A DNA stretch of 64,000 nucleotides, from assembly GCF_036655075.1 (NCBI RefSeq), contig NZ_JAVVQU010000010.1:1-64000 (forward strand). The letters are read 5' to 3'. Source of the stretch: Holtiella sp036655075 (GTDB lineage: Bacteria > Bacillota > Clostridia > Lachnospirales > Cellulosilyticaceae). Positions within the stretch are counted from its first letter, which is position 1, and each line of letters opens with the position of its first letter. Shown here in pieces: positions 51,501 through 58,855 of the stretch. The notes below the pieces were generated by a model. That model had not been told where the DNA came from and did not search any database. It saw nothing but the letters and a program-made list of their open reading frames with translations. The position numbers and the translations under genes are program-made.

Positions 51501-52595
51501 ATGAAACTAGGGATTGTAGGACTACCAAACGTTGGTAAAAGCACATTATTTAACGCGCTTACAAAAGCAGGTGCTGAATCAGCAAACTACCCATTCTGTA
51601 CAATTGAACCAAATGTGGGGGTTGTAGCTGTACCAGATAAAAGACTTGATGTTTTAAAAGAAATGTATCAATCTGAAAAAATTCTTCCAGCTGCTGTAGA
51701 GTTCGTAGACATTGCAGGTCTTATCAAAGGCGCAAGTAAAGGTGAAGGTTTAGGAAATCAATTTCTTTCACACATTCGTGAAGTTGATGCGATTGTACAA
51801 GTTGTAAGATGCTTCGAAAACGACAATATTATTCATGTAGATAAAACTGTTGATCCACTTCGTGATATCGAAACAATTAATCTAGAACTTATCTTCTCTG
51901 ATATGGAAGTGTTAGAACGTCGTATTGCTAAAACTAAAAAAACAGCTAAAAATGATAAAGCATTAGCAGCTGAACTTGTTATTTTAGAAAAACTTTATGC
52001 TGTTTTAGAAGAAGGCAAAGGTGCACGTAGCTTAATGGGCGAAGATGCTGACCACGATGCTTTTATCGAATCTCTTGGTCTCATCAGTGCAAAACCTGTT
52101 CTTTACGCAGCTAACGTATCTGAAGATGACTTAGTAAGTGGTGAAGACAACGATTATGTGAAAAAAGTTAAAGCCTTTGCTGCAGAACACGGTTCAGAAA
52201 CATTTGTAATCTGTGCACAAATCGAACAAGAACTTGCTGACTTATCTGATGAAGAAAAAGCGATTTTCTTAGAAGATCTTGGCCTTCACAATACAGGTTT
52301 CGACCTACTTGTTGCCGCAAGTTACAAACTTCTTGGTCTCATCAGTTACTTAACAGCAGGTCCAAAAGAAGTACGTGCTTGGACGATTACAGAAGGTACG
52401 AAAGCACCAGGTGCTGCTGGTAAAATCCACTCTGACTTTGAACGTGGATTCATCCGTGCAGAAATTGTTAACTTCAACGACTTAGTAGAAGCCGGCGCCT
52501 ACAACGCAGCACGTGAAAAAGGGCTTGTACGTCTTGAAGGCAAAGAATATGTTGTCAAAGATGGCGACATCATTCTCTTTAGATTCAACGTCTAA
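51501..52595 (+). CDS. ychF: Redox-regulated ATPase YchF
   Basis: 364 residues, the usual size. It is an Obg-like P-loop protein that prefers ATP and binds ribosomes. G1 is GLPNVGKST (6-14), G3 is DIAGLIKGASKGEGLGNQFL; a coiled-coil insert sits near residues 125-165, and the C-terminal TGS domain is typical (SDFERGFIRAEIVNFNDLVEAG split around the core). ATG 51501 has AAAGGA upstream; the longer frame from 51429 has no site. Codon use looks like that of a highly expressed gene. Confidence 0.96.
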   Translation: MKLGIVGLPNVGKSTLFNALTKAGAESANYPFCTIEPNVGVVAVPDKRLDVLKEMYQSEKILPAAVEFVDIAGLIKGASKGEGLGNQFLSHIREVDAIVQVVRCFENDNIIHVDKTVDPLRDIETINLELIFSDMEVLERRIAKTKKTAKNDKALAAELVILEKLYAVLEEGKGARSLMGEDADHDAFIESLGLISAKPVLYAANVSEDDLVSGEDNDYVKKVKAFAAEHGSETFVICAQIEQELADLSDEEKAIFLEDLGLHNTGFDLLVAASYKLLGLISYLTAGPKEVRAWTITEGTKAPGAAGKIHSDFERGFIRAEIVNFNDLVEAGAYNAAREKGLVRLEGKEYVVKDGDIILFRFNV

Positions 52596-52615
52596 AATAG
52601 CTACACTTCTATTTG

Positions 52616-52671
52616 AAGTATATATAAAAGAGGGACAAGGCCTAGGCCTTGTCCCTCTTTTATATATACTT
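52616..52671. terminator. Perfect 56-bp palindrome, bidirectional terminator
   Basis: 52616-52643 is the exact reverse complement of 52644-52671, with no unpaired centre. It lies between the convergent ychF and gerW genes. The outer arms are AT-rich and the inner part is GC-rich, so it can end transcription from both sides. Confidence 0.85.
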
Positions 52672-52697
52672 AGCAAGACATACTTGCTTCATCCCAT

Positions 52698-53144
52698 TTA
52701 TTGATTCATTTGATGATAAGCGTCATCTGCTGGTTTCTCTACTGTTGTTTCTTTATGTGTAAATTTGGACATCATATCTGGTAAGTTAGATACAAGACCT
52801 GGTACCATGTCAATGAGTTTGCTCAAACTATCTTGTGCTTTAATGTTGATGAGTTGTGTTGTCCCATTTTGAATGACAAGCATAGCACTTGGTGTAATAC
52901 GTGCGCCTAAACCACCTGCACCTTTATCTGAGTTCCCATCAATGTTTTTTTCTTTATCTTTATTGCGTTCTTGAAGCTTTGTTGCTGCTGCAGCACCCGC
53001 ACCTACTCCAAAGCTTACATCTACAAGTGGTACTAAAATCGTATCTGCAATATGAATAGGTTCCCCTACTACTGTTTTAGTGTTAATAAAGTGTTCAAGT
53101 TGACCAAGTAATACCTCTAAATTATTATTGAGTTTTGATTCCAT
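52698..53144 (-). CDS. gerW: GerW (YtfJ) family sporulation protein
   Basis: 148 residues of the YtfJ/GerW family: TVVGEPIHIADTILVPLVDVSFGVGAG near residues 25-50, a short charged insert, then GGLGARITPSAMLVIQNG. YtfJ is a SigF-dependent forespore protein needed in Bacillus for the L-alanine germination response. ATG 53144 has AAGGA 8 bases upstream; ATG 53153 is in frame but abuts it. It overlaps the end of the DUF2953 gene by 20 bases, the ytfI-ytfJ arrangement of Bacillus. Confidence 0.9.
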   Translation of the reverse strand: MESKLNNNLEVLLGQLEHFINTKTVVGEPIHIADTILVPLVDVSFGVGAGAAAATKLQERNKDKEKNIDGNSDKGAGGLGARITPSAMLVIQNGTTQLINIKAQDSLSKLIDMVPGLVSNLPDMMSKFTHKETTVEKPADDAYHQMNQ

Positions 53145-54030
53145 TTTCTTCATCCTTTCCGAAATGCATTATCTTTTTGATTATGATTCTTACTTCTTTA
53201 TGAAAAACAAAGGCTAACACTGGATAAACGAACTTAAATAAATTAGTTTTGCCTCTTATTTCTATGCACCCTTCAAAGCGAGCCTCTTCAAAATCGCCCA
53301 TAATATTGCCATAAGGTGCATACACTGGATAAAGTGGCATAAGTTTGGCAAGCCACAACCCCGTTTCAGCTGGATCTTCCAACCCAAACAGGACTTCAAA
53401 GTATAAAGCTTTAGGTTTTAAGGCATACCACCAACTGATTAATAACTTTTTACACGCTTGAATAAAAGGTTTTCTGGCTTCATCTTTCCAGATGGCTTGA
53501 AGTTCTTGCCAAATATGTTTAAAATCCATCTCCTTTTTCTCTTTAGTGTGTGTCTTCTCTTTCTTACTATCCCTTTTCCCAACTTTTTGTTTAGATTTTT
53601 GGGATATTTTTGGGGTAGGCTCTGTAACTTTTTTTGCGCTACTTAATTCTATTGGTGGCACTTGAGTAAGCGGCTTTTCCTTTTCTTTGGGTCGTGTCAA
53701 AGCATCCTGGTTCCTATCCTGTACCAACAGCTCTTGCTGCTCGGCAACAGAGGCCGTTGCTTCTGATGTTTTAAACCACCGCATAAGCTTATCTAGGTCT
53801 AGTCCAAAAAGTTTGAGACGTATAGATTTTGCTTCCTTTGAATTGTAGTCTATTTCTAATATTGCAAATAAACGTAGGTTCACTTGTCCACTCATTGTCT
53901 CTTGCTTTTGCCCCACTATGTCATAACAAATGGGTAAAAAAAGGAGTGCTGCAACAATCACTAAAAGAAGTGTGCATAAAATGCCTATTACCCATAATAT
54001 TATTTTTAATATAAGCCATAATATAGTCAT
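53125..54030 (-). CDS. DUF2953 domain-containing membrane protein (YtfI-like)
   Basis: 301 residues. One N-terminal membrane segment (about 3-33), a Lys/Glu-rich low-complexity middle (about 90-165, with runs such as KQKVGKRDSKKEKTHTKEKK) and a C-terminal DUF2953-like part (LFGLEDPAETGLWLAKL, then GNIMGDFEEARFEGCIEIRGKT). The same gene precedes ytfJ/gerW in Bacillus. Function unknown; pairing with gerW suggests a sporulation or spore-membrane role, which is inference. Confidence 0.8.
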   Translation of the reverse strand: MTILWLILKIILWVIGILCTLLLVIVAALLFLPICYDIVGQKQETMSGQVNLRLFAILEIDYNSKEAKSIRLKLFGLDLDKLMRWFKTSEATASVAEQQELLVQDRNQDALTRPKEKEKPLTQVPPIELSSAKKVTEPTPKISQKSKQKVGKRDSKKEKTHTKEKKEMDFKHIWQELQAIWKDEARKPFIQACKKLLISWWYALKPKALYFEVLFGLEDPAETGLWLAKLMPLYPVYAPYGNIMGDFEEARFEGCIEIRGKTNLFKFVYPVLAFVFHKEVRIIIKKIMHFGKDEENGIKTQ

Positions 54031-54041
54031 TACCCACCTCT

Positions 54042-54335
54042 TTATTCCGACTGCAATAGATCATAGGTCAAACTGTTGGTGTTATAAAGTCCATCAATCA
54101 ATGTAACCGTATAGTCGATGAGCCATGATTTATCTTTGCTTATACCTAGGATGAAACTCTGCTCATAACGCTTATCGATTTGATAAGCAGGTATGATTTC
54201 AAATAAGTTTCCAGGTCTTGGCGGTGTGCATAGTACATAAACATCCCTAGGTCCTTTATTTTTTTTAACAAGTTTAGGATAGAAACGCTTATAAGGTAGG
54301 TCTTTATCGATTTTCATATACCTGGAAGTTCTCAT
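54042..54335 (-). CDS. Conserved-looking hypothetical protein
   Basis: 97 residues, basic N-terminus (MRTSRYMKIDKDLPYKRFY), no membrane segment. A strong AAGGAGGAG precedes ATG 54335; the longer frame from 54365 lacks one. It is 11 bases upstream of the DUF2953 gene, so the three genes form one operon with gerW. I recognise no family. Normal codon use and tight spacing support a real gene. Confidence 0.65.
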   Translation of the reverse strand: MRTSRYMKIDKDLPYKRFYPKLVKKNKGPRDVYVLCTPPRPGNLFEIIPAYQIDKRYEQSFILGISKDKSWLIDYTVTLIDGLYNTNSLTYDLLQSE

Positions 54336-54506
54336 GTTTCTCCTCCTTTGTATAAACTTTAGCAATTATATAGCCTTATCTAATTATAAATAATTATACC
54401 ATGAACCATCATATTTTGACTATATGAAGCTTTCTTTATTTCACAAAACTTATTATAATAGGTTTTGACATAAAATATGTTTTACTTTAACGAAAGGATT
54501 ATCTCT

Positions 54507-55640
54507 ATGAAATTATTTGATTTATTTTCAATCCCTAAACCCTATCATTTTTATATTCAACTTGCTTTAGCACTTATTGTAACCCTGGGGCTACTTTTAC
54601 TCAGCAAAACTTTACGTAAAGTGATTATTAAGTTTTTTACTCACTTTAATGATAAACTTCCAAACTTTTTGGATGAACTGAATCTGGCCTTTGCCAAACC
54701 CCTTGACTACTGGCTACGTATATCTAGCCTTTATATGGGACTTATACTTTCACCTTTTGTAGCCTATAATCATCTTAACCAAGTAGAGCTCTACATCAAT
54801 GAATCTCTTCAAATTAATTTAGCCATTGTTCCAATCAAAAGCTTACATATGGTGTATGGACTCCTCTGTATTGCACTAGCTACTTGGGCAACTTATAACT
54901 CTGTCAACATTTATGAAGACATTCTTATGGAGATTGGTTCAAAGTTTATGCTCCTTGACCATCAGTTACTCATTCGTTTTACTGGAAAGATTATTCGTCT
55001 TACGATCATACTGATTGGTATAATGATGATGATTACCCAACTCAACATTAAAATTGCGGGCATTCTCACTGGTGTAGGTTTAGGAGGAGTGGCATTCACC
55101 TTTATTGCCAAAGATACGCTCACCAACATTATGAGTGGTGTGGTCCTCATGATTGATAGACCTTTTACTATTGGGGATTGGGTGCAGTGTGGGTCTATTG
55201 AAGGGATTATTGAAGATGTCAGCTTTAGAAGTACACGCATTCGCACCTTTGAGCAAGGTCTTGTAATTGTCCCTAATACAACCCTTGCAAATGACAATAT
55301 CCTTAACTGGTCAACTATGCCAAAAAGAAGAGTACGCTTCTCACTTGGAGTAACCTATGATACTTCTTCTGATAAACTTCAAACCTTCATGGACCAACTT
55401 AAAGAGAGTTTAGCCCAAAACGACTTAATTGAAAAGGATACTAGCCTTGTTTACTTTGATGATTTTGGCGATTTCTCTTTAAATATTATTGTCCTTTTTT
55501 ACGCATTACAAACAGATTTAAAAAGTTATTCTGCCTTAAAACAACAAGTTAATCTTGATATTATGCGTTTGGCAGCTGAACTGGAAGTAAATATTGCCTT
55601 CCCAACTCAAACTATTCAAATTCAAAATACTAACGACTAA
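54507..55640 (+). CDS. mscS: Small-conductance mechanosensitive channel MscS-like
   Basis: 377 residues. Several N-terminal membrane segments (about 10-30, 65-85, 105-130) precede the conserved pore and beta domain: GVGLGGVAFTFIAKDTLTNIMSGVVLMIDRPFTIGDWVQ spans about residues 180-220, then FRSTRIRTFEQGLVIVPNT. The C-terminal alpha/beta domain is complete. It releases solutes upon hypo-osmotic shock. ATG 54507 has AAAGG 9-10 bases upstream; the ATG at 54477 has none. Monocistronic. Confidence 0.9.
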   Translation: MKLFDLFSIPKPYHFYIQLALALIVTLGLLLLSKTLRKVIIKFFTHFNDKLPNFLDELNLAFAKPLDYWLRISSLYMGLILSPFVAYNHLNQVELYINESLQINLAIVPIKSLHMVYGLLCIALATWATYNSVNIYEDILMEIGSKFMLLDHQLLIRFTGKIIRLTIILIGIMMMITQLNIKIAGILTGVGLGGVAFTFIAKDTLTNIMSGVVLMIDRPFTIGDWVQCGSIEGIIEDVSFRSTRIRTFEQGLVIVPNTTLANDNILNWSTMPKRRVRFSLGVTYDTSSDKLQTFMDQLKESLAQNDLIEKDTSLVYFDDFGDFSLNIIVLFYALQTDLKSYSALKQQVNLDIMRLAAELEVNIAFPTQTIQIQNTND

Positions 55641-55709
55641 TTAAGCATCGAGGTCGTCACTAAGTGTATACACCTCTTGTGACAATGAATAGCAACTCTA
55701 ATTGCTAAC

Positions 55710-55755
55710 AAAAGGGCTGTCAACCTAGTGAAATTTCTAGTTTGACAGCCCTTTT
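55710..55755. terminator. Bidirectional terminator between mscS and the MerR gene
   Basis: A 14-bp perfect stem, 55710-55723 with 55742-55755, with a short inner pairing. T tracts lie on both strands, between convergent genes. Confidence 0.85.
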
Positions 55756-55767
55756 GTTCATAAGTAC

Positions 55768-56523
55768 TTATAGTAATTCATCAGTTTCAGTTCCCTTGGC
55801 ACAATAGCTCTCGATTGCTTTTGCCATAAAGGCTGCTGTTCCTACACCATTTCGATCAATATTCTTGGCAAATCGCTCATCCCCAACATACATAAGTCCT
55901 AATCCAGCTAGAATCTCTAGTGTACAGTTGTAGAAGTGCTCAGTAATATAATCTTGCCACTTTTTCACCAAGGCTTGGGTACTTTCACCCTCTGGGTCAC
56001 CTGTTCTATTTTCGCTAAAGGCTTTTAGTAGCGCATCTCCCTCTCCTTGTAAGCACTTCCACTTTGTTTGATCGTAATGACTTGTTCTTTCTTGACTCTC
56101 TACATAAGCCTGTGTATTGCCCCAGCGCGTTTTTACTTCCTTTGCATATTTCTTTTTATCCGCTTCTATCTGTGTCGTATCAAATGCTTTAAAATCCATA
56201 GTGCATTCTCCTTTAAGTGTAAGATTAACAAGATCAATAAGTCCATCTAAGCGTTTCCTCTTTTGAATCAATAAGGCTTTGTGACTGTAGAGTGCTTCTA
56301 CTTGATTATAGCTTGGGTCGGTCATGATGGCTTTAATTTCCGTTAAAGGAAAATCTAATTCTTTAAAAAAGAGAATTTGCTGCAACCGCTCAAGCGCTTC
56401 CTCATTGTACAATCGATAGCCGCTCTCAGTAATTTCACTAGGCTTTAAAAGCCCTATTTCATCATAGTAATGCAAGGTTCTTACCGTAATTCCTGTAAGT
56501 TTTGCAACTTCATTGATTTTCAT
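55768..56523 (-). CDS. MerR-family regulator with TipAS domain
   Basis: 251 residues. Residues 1-70 are a MerR winged helix (INEVAKLTGITVRTLHYYDEIGLLKPSEITESGYRLY), a coiled-coil dimerisation helix follows (about 75-105), and the C-terminal half matches TipAS, the antibiotic-recognition domain (YAKEVKTRWGNTQAYVES, then LEILAGLGLMYVGDERFAKNIDR). TipA-type proteins sense thiopeptides or other drugs. It overlaps the upstream DUF2268 gene by 14 bases, so the two form one operon, behind a promoter with the long spacer typical of MerR control. Confidence 0.9.
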   Translation of the reverse strand: MKINEVAKLTGITVRTLHYYDEIGLLKPSEITESGYRLYNEEALERLQQILFFKELDFPLTEIKAIMTDPSYNQVEALYSHKALLIQKRKRLDGLIDLVNLTLKGECTMDFKAFDTTQIEADKKKYAKEVKTRWGNTQAYVESQERTSHYDQTKWKCLQGEGDALLKAFSENRTGDPEGESTQALVKKWQDYITEHFYNCTLEILAGLGLMYVGDERFAKNIDRNGVGTAAFMAKAIESYCAKGTETDELL

Positions 56524-57427
56524 GCCAAAATCCCTCCGTCTCTTTCAGAATCTCTGCCGTTGGTGTAATGGTTGCTTCATAAATACTTTTGCCTGTCTTA
56601 GCTAAATAATATTTAATCAGCGCATAGCCACATGCATAACCTGCACAATAAGGTATGCCCATCGGTTCTACACCTCGCATGGCCATTATTTCATCTCCAT
56701 ATAAATAGGATGAAAGGCTATTAAAGTCATGCACCTCAAGGTTTGCTTTAATTGCAGGTTTAATATGCATTTCTAGTGTTTGGCTACTTGTATGGGTCAC
56801 CCATTTCCCCACTTTGTCTTCTCCAAACATATGTGCTGCAAAGTTTTCAGCAAGGCCTTCACTCACAATCATATCCGCTAAGGTAATCTGAGGATGCCAG
56901 CCAATAAACTGCCATCTTACATTATGATTGGCTTCATGAGCAAGTGCCACAGGCAGCATACGAAGTGCTGTTTCATTAGGAATGATAGTTCCAAAGATGT
57001 ATCCCGGAATCCCTCCATCCCCACAATAATCACCCGTCATTGCTGACATAGGATGGGTTGGGTCGTTGAGTAGGATTGTAAAGATATATTCTTGCACAGG
57101 TAAGGTAATGTTATGCTGCTCAAATCCTTCTAAAGTCTCTCGAATACTCTTTTCGCAAGCATTCCAAAAAGACGGATTGCTTATCTGTTCAATTGCACCT
57201 AAACAGTCTTTAGTTATTTGTGCCGGATGGTATCCACCACTCATATGGCTTGCAGATACAACGTCGCAGCCACCCTTCTCACTTGCTTCTAGTGGTACAC
57301 CGATGCACTGCCATTTGAACTCAAAAGGCTTCATGAGTTCATAGCGGTAGATTCGTTCTCTTTCTTCATTGGATGCACTTACCATTTTACGATACATATA
57401 ATCTGAACGTATAGTTGTAATATTCAT
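56510..57427 (-). CDS. DUF2268-type putative zinc protease
   Basis: 305 residues. A zinc-protease-like motif HEANH lies in LPVALAHEANHNVRW, followed by VSEGLAENFAAHMFG, which could give the third ligand. No signal peptide or membrane segment is seen, so a cytoplasmic metallopeptidase is likely; substrate unknown. ATG 57427 has GAGG 7 bases upstream, and the longer frame (57499) would overlap the promoter. It is the first gene of the MerR/TipAS operon, so it is probably induced by the ligand of the regulator. Confidence 0.8.
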   Translation of the reverse strand: MNITTIRSDYMYRKMVSASNEERERIYRYELMKPFEFKWQCIGVPLEASEKGGCDVVSASHMSGGYHPAQITKDCLGAIEQISNPSFWNACEKSIRETLEGFEQHNITLPVQEYIFTILLNDPTHPMSAMTGDYCGDGGIPGYIFGTIIPNETALRMLPVALAHEANHNVRWQFIGWHPQITLADMIVSEGLAENFAAHMFGEDKVGKWVTHTSSQTLEMHIKPAIKANLEVHDFNSLSSYLYGDEIMAMRGVEPMGIPYCAGYACGYALIKYYLAKTGKSIYEATITPTAEILKETEGFWHENQ

Positions 57428-57468
57428 AGTCATACCTCTTTTCTTAACGCCTGTTGCGCTATAACTAT

Positions 57469-57499
57469 ACTTTAAACTATGACGTTGCGTCAGAGTCAA
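57469..57499 (-). promoter_or_regulatory. MerR-type promoter with operator dyad
   Basis: On the minus strand TTGACT (57494-57499), a 19-base spacer, TAAAGT (57469-57474). Inside lies a dyad, ACTCTGACG-CAA-CGTCATAGT (57476-57496), 8 of 9 pairs matching. A 19-bp spacer with a centred dyad is the known layout of MerR-controlled promoters. Confidence 0.75.
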
Positions 57500-57519
57500 T
57501 ACGCTTTTAAAATAAAAAT

Positions 57520-57579
57520 AAGAAGTATATCAAGGCAATCTCATGTCCTATTAGAACCGCGTGTCTTGATATACTTCTT
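57520..57579 (-). terminator. Terminator of the GyrI-like gene
   Basis: A 15-bp perfect stem, 57520-57534 with 57565-57579, with a 30-base loop and a T-rich tail on the minus strand. It lies 22 bases past the stop. Confidence 0.7.
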
Positions 57580-57600
57580 AAACTTTAAAATCCATTTTTA

Positions 57601-58041
57601 TTATTTCAACCCAATATAAATGTATAGCTCTGCCTGCTCAAAATCACAGTTTAAATACTCTTCAAAATCTCCAGTAAAACTTCTCTCTAAATCAAGCTGC
57701 CAGATCGTTTCCCATGCTTCGGCTACTGCTTTTTGCATATGTCCTTTGACAAAGAATCTTGCATAGCGTCCACCTGGAATCTCTTTCGTACTCAATGTTG
57801 AAGGTGCTACTTGTGCAACTTCATGTCCTACTGTTACACAGTATGTATCGCCTTCATAATTCGAGTATAGTCCAACAGCATACCCATTCACTTTATGCTC
57901 AATAGTAGCACTAATCCCCTCTTGATAAAGTTGATTCCATAACCCCCCAATGATTTGTCCCATTTGTGGATCACCATTTCCTGTTCGAGCACTTGCACCT
58001 ACAATACTTTTTGCTTCTAAATTTACGATTTCATAAGTCAT
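57601..58041 (-). CDS. GyrI-like effector-binding domain protein
   Basis: 146 residues, a stand-alone GyrI-like/AraC effector-binding domain: YEIVNLEAKSIVGASARTGN at the start, then YCVTVGHEVAQV and IPGGRYARFFVKGHMQKAVAEAWETIW. Such domains bind amphipathic drugs or other small molecules; some act as hydrolases or gyrase inhibitors. No DNA-binding part is attached. The neighbouring MerR/TipAS operon suggests a drug-response setting, but transcription is separate (terminator between). Function is not certain. Confidence 0.8.
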   Translation of the reverse strand: MTYEIVNLEAKSIVGASARTGNGDPQMGQIIGGLWNQLYQEGISATIEHKVNGYAVGLYSNYEGDTYCVTVGHEVAQVAPSTLSTKEIPGGRYARFFVKGHMQKAVAEAWETIWQLDLERSFTGDFEEYLNCDFEQAELYIYIGLK

Positions 58042-58099
58042 CTTTATTACCTCTTTCTATTGGATAAGGTAAGTATACGCAAATAAATCTGACAACTGT

Positions 58100-58138
58100 A
58101 TGTCATATTATAAAATTTTTTCATACTATCATGTCATA
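58100..58138 (-). promoter_or_regulatory. Promoter region of the GyrI-like gene with direct repeats
   Basis: TATAAT on the minus strand (58107-58112), with the octamer ATGTCATA (plus strand) at 58100-58107 and again at 58131-58138. The spacing of 31 bases equals about three helical turns. The repeats flank the -10 and -35 zone and may be a regulator site. The remainder of 58042-58208 shows nothing else. Confidence 0.4.
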
Positions 58139-58208
58139 ATGTTCTTTACATTTTCTCAATGCTTCTCATGTTTCTAATTATAAACTCCCTCCTACCTCTA
58201 TTGCCTTA

Positions 58209-58574
58209 TTACTCTGGACGTGTCTTAATCTTAAAAATAAAATAGTACCACTTCAATCCAATGATGATGAGGAGCACTATTCTCATTCCTAAATGATTAA
58301 CAAGAATACAAGGAATCAGAAGCATTACCGACACAACGACTGGGATTCCTATTTTTTGTTTCCTTGTCAACGTACGGTCCTGAATAAAAGACTCTAAATA
58401 TTTTTTATAAATAGAGGTCCTTACAAACCATTGATTAATCCTTTCCGAACCCCTAAAAAAACAAAATGAAGCAATCAACAGAAAAGGCGTTGTTGGCAAA
58501 ATGGGCAAGACTACACCTAGTGCACCTAGACCAAAAGCTAGAAAGCCAAAGACTATATAAAAGGTCTTTTTCAT
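58209..58574 (-). CDS. DUF454 (YbaN-like) inner membrane protein
   Basis: 121 residues with three membrane segments. The family hallmark GLGALGVVLPILPTTPFLLIASFCFFRGSERI spans about residues 13-44. The C-terminal part has LTRKQK and GLKWYYFIFKIKTRPE. Function unknown across bacteria. ATG 58574 has AAAGGA about 12 bases upstream, and the N-terminus then matches the family; the frame continues to 58700 without support. Confidence 0.85.
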   Translation of the reverse strand: MKKTFYIVFGFLAFGLGALGVVLPILPTTPFLLIASFCFFRGSERINQWFVRTSIYKKYLESFIQDRTLTRKQKIGIPVVVSVMLLIPCILVNHLGMRIVLLIIIGLKWYYFIFKIKTRPE

Positions 58575-58699
58575 GGTTTTTACTTTCCTTTCTTTGAACC
58601 AAATCTGCTTGGTCGCTCTCCAACCAAACAGTTCCTTACCCCTCATATATACTTTTATAAGTGCATGTCCTATGACCAGTTTCTCACTCTCATTACGCA

Positions 58700-58762
58700 C
58701 AAAAAAAGCTAAGCTGCTTGCAATGGTTCATATTGAACTTGCATAGAGCTTAGCTTTTTTGT
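58700..58762 (-). terminator. Terminator after the HAD-DJ-1 gene
   Basis: The stem about 58700-58715 pairs with 58747-58762 (16 bp) with a long, partly paired loop. T tracts on both strands. It separates the HAD-DJ-1 gene from DUF454. Confidence 0.75.
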
Positions 58763-58855
58763 AGGGTCACATCTCATTCTTGGATGATTGGTATATTTTC
58801 AATTACATTCTACCCTATGTATTTCTATACTAACGTCTTATTACTCCTTAAAATG

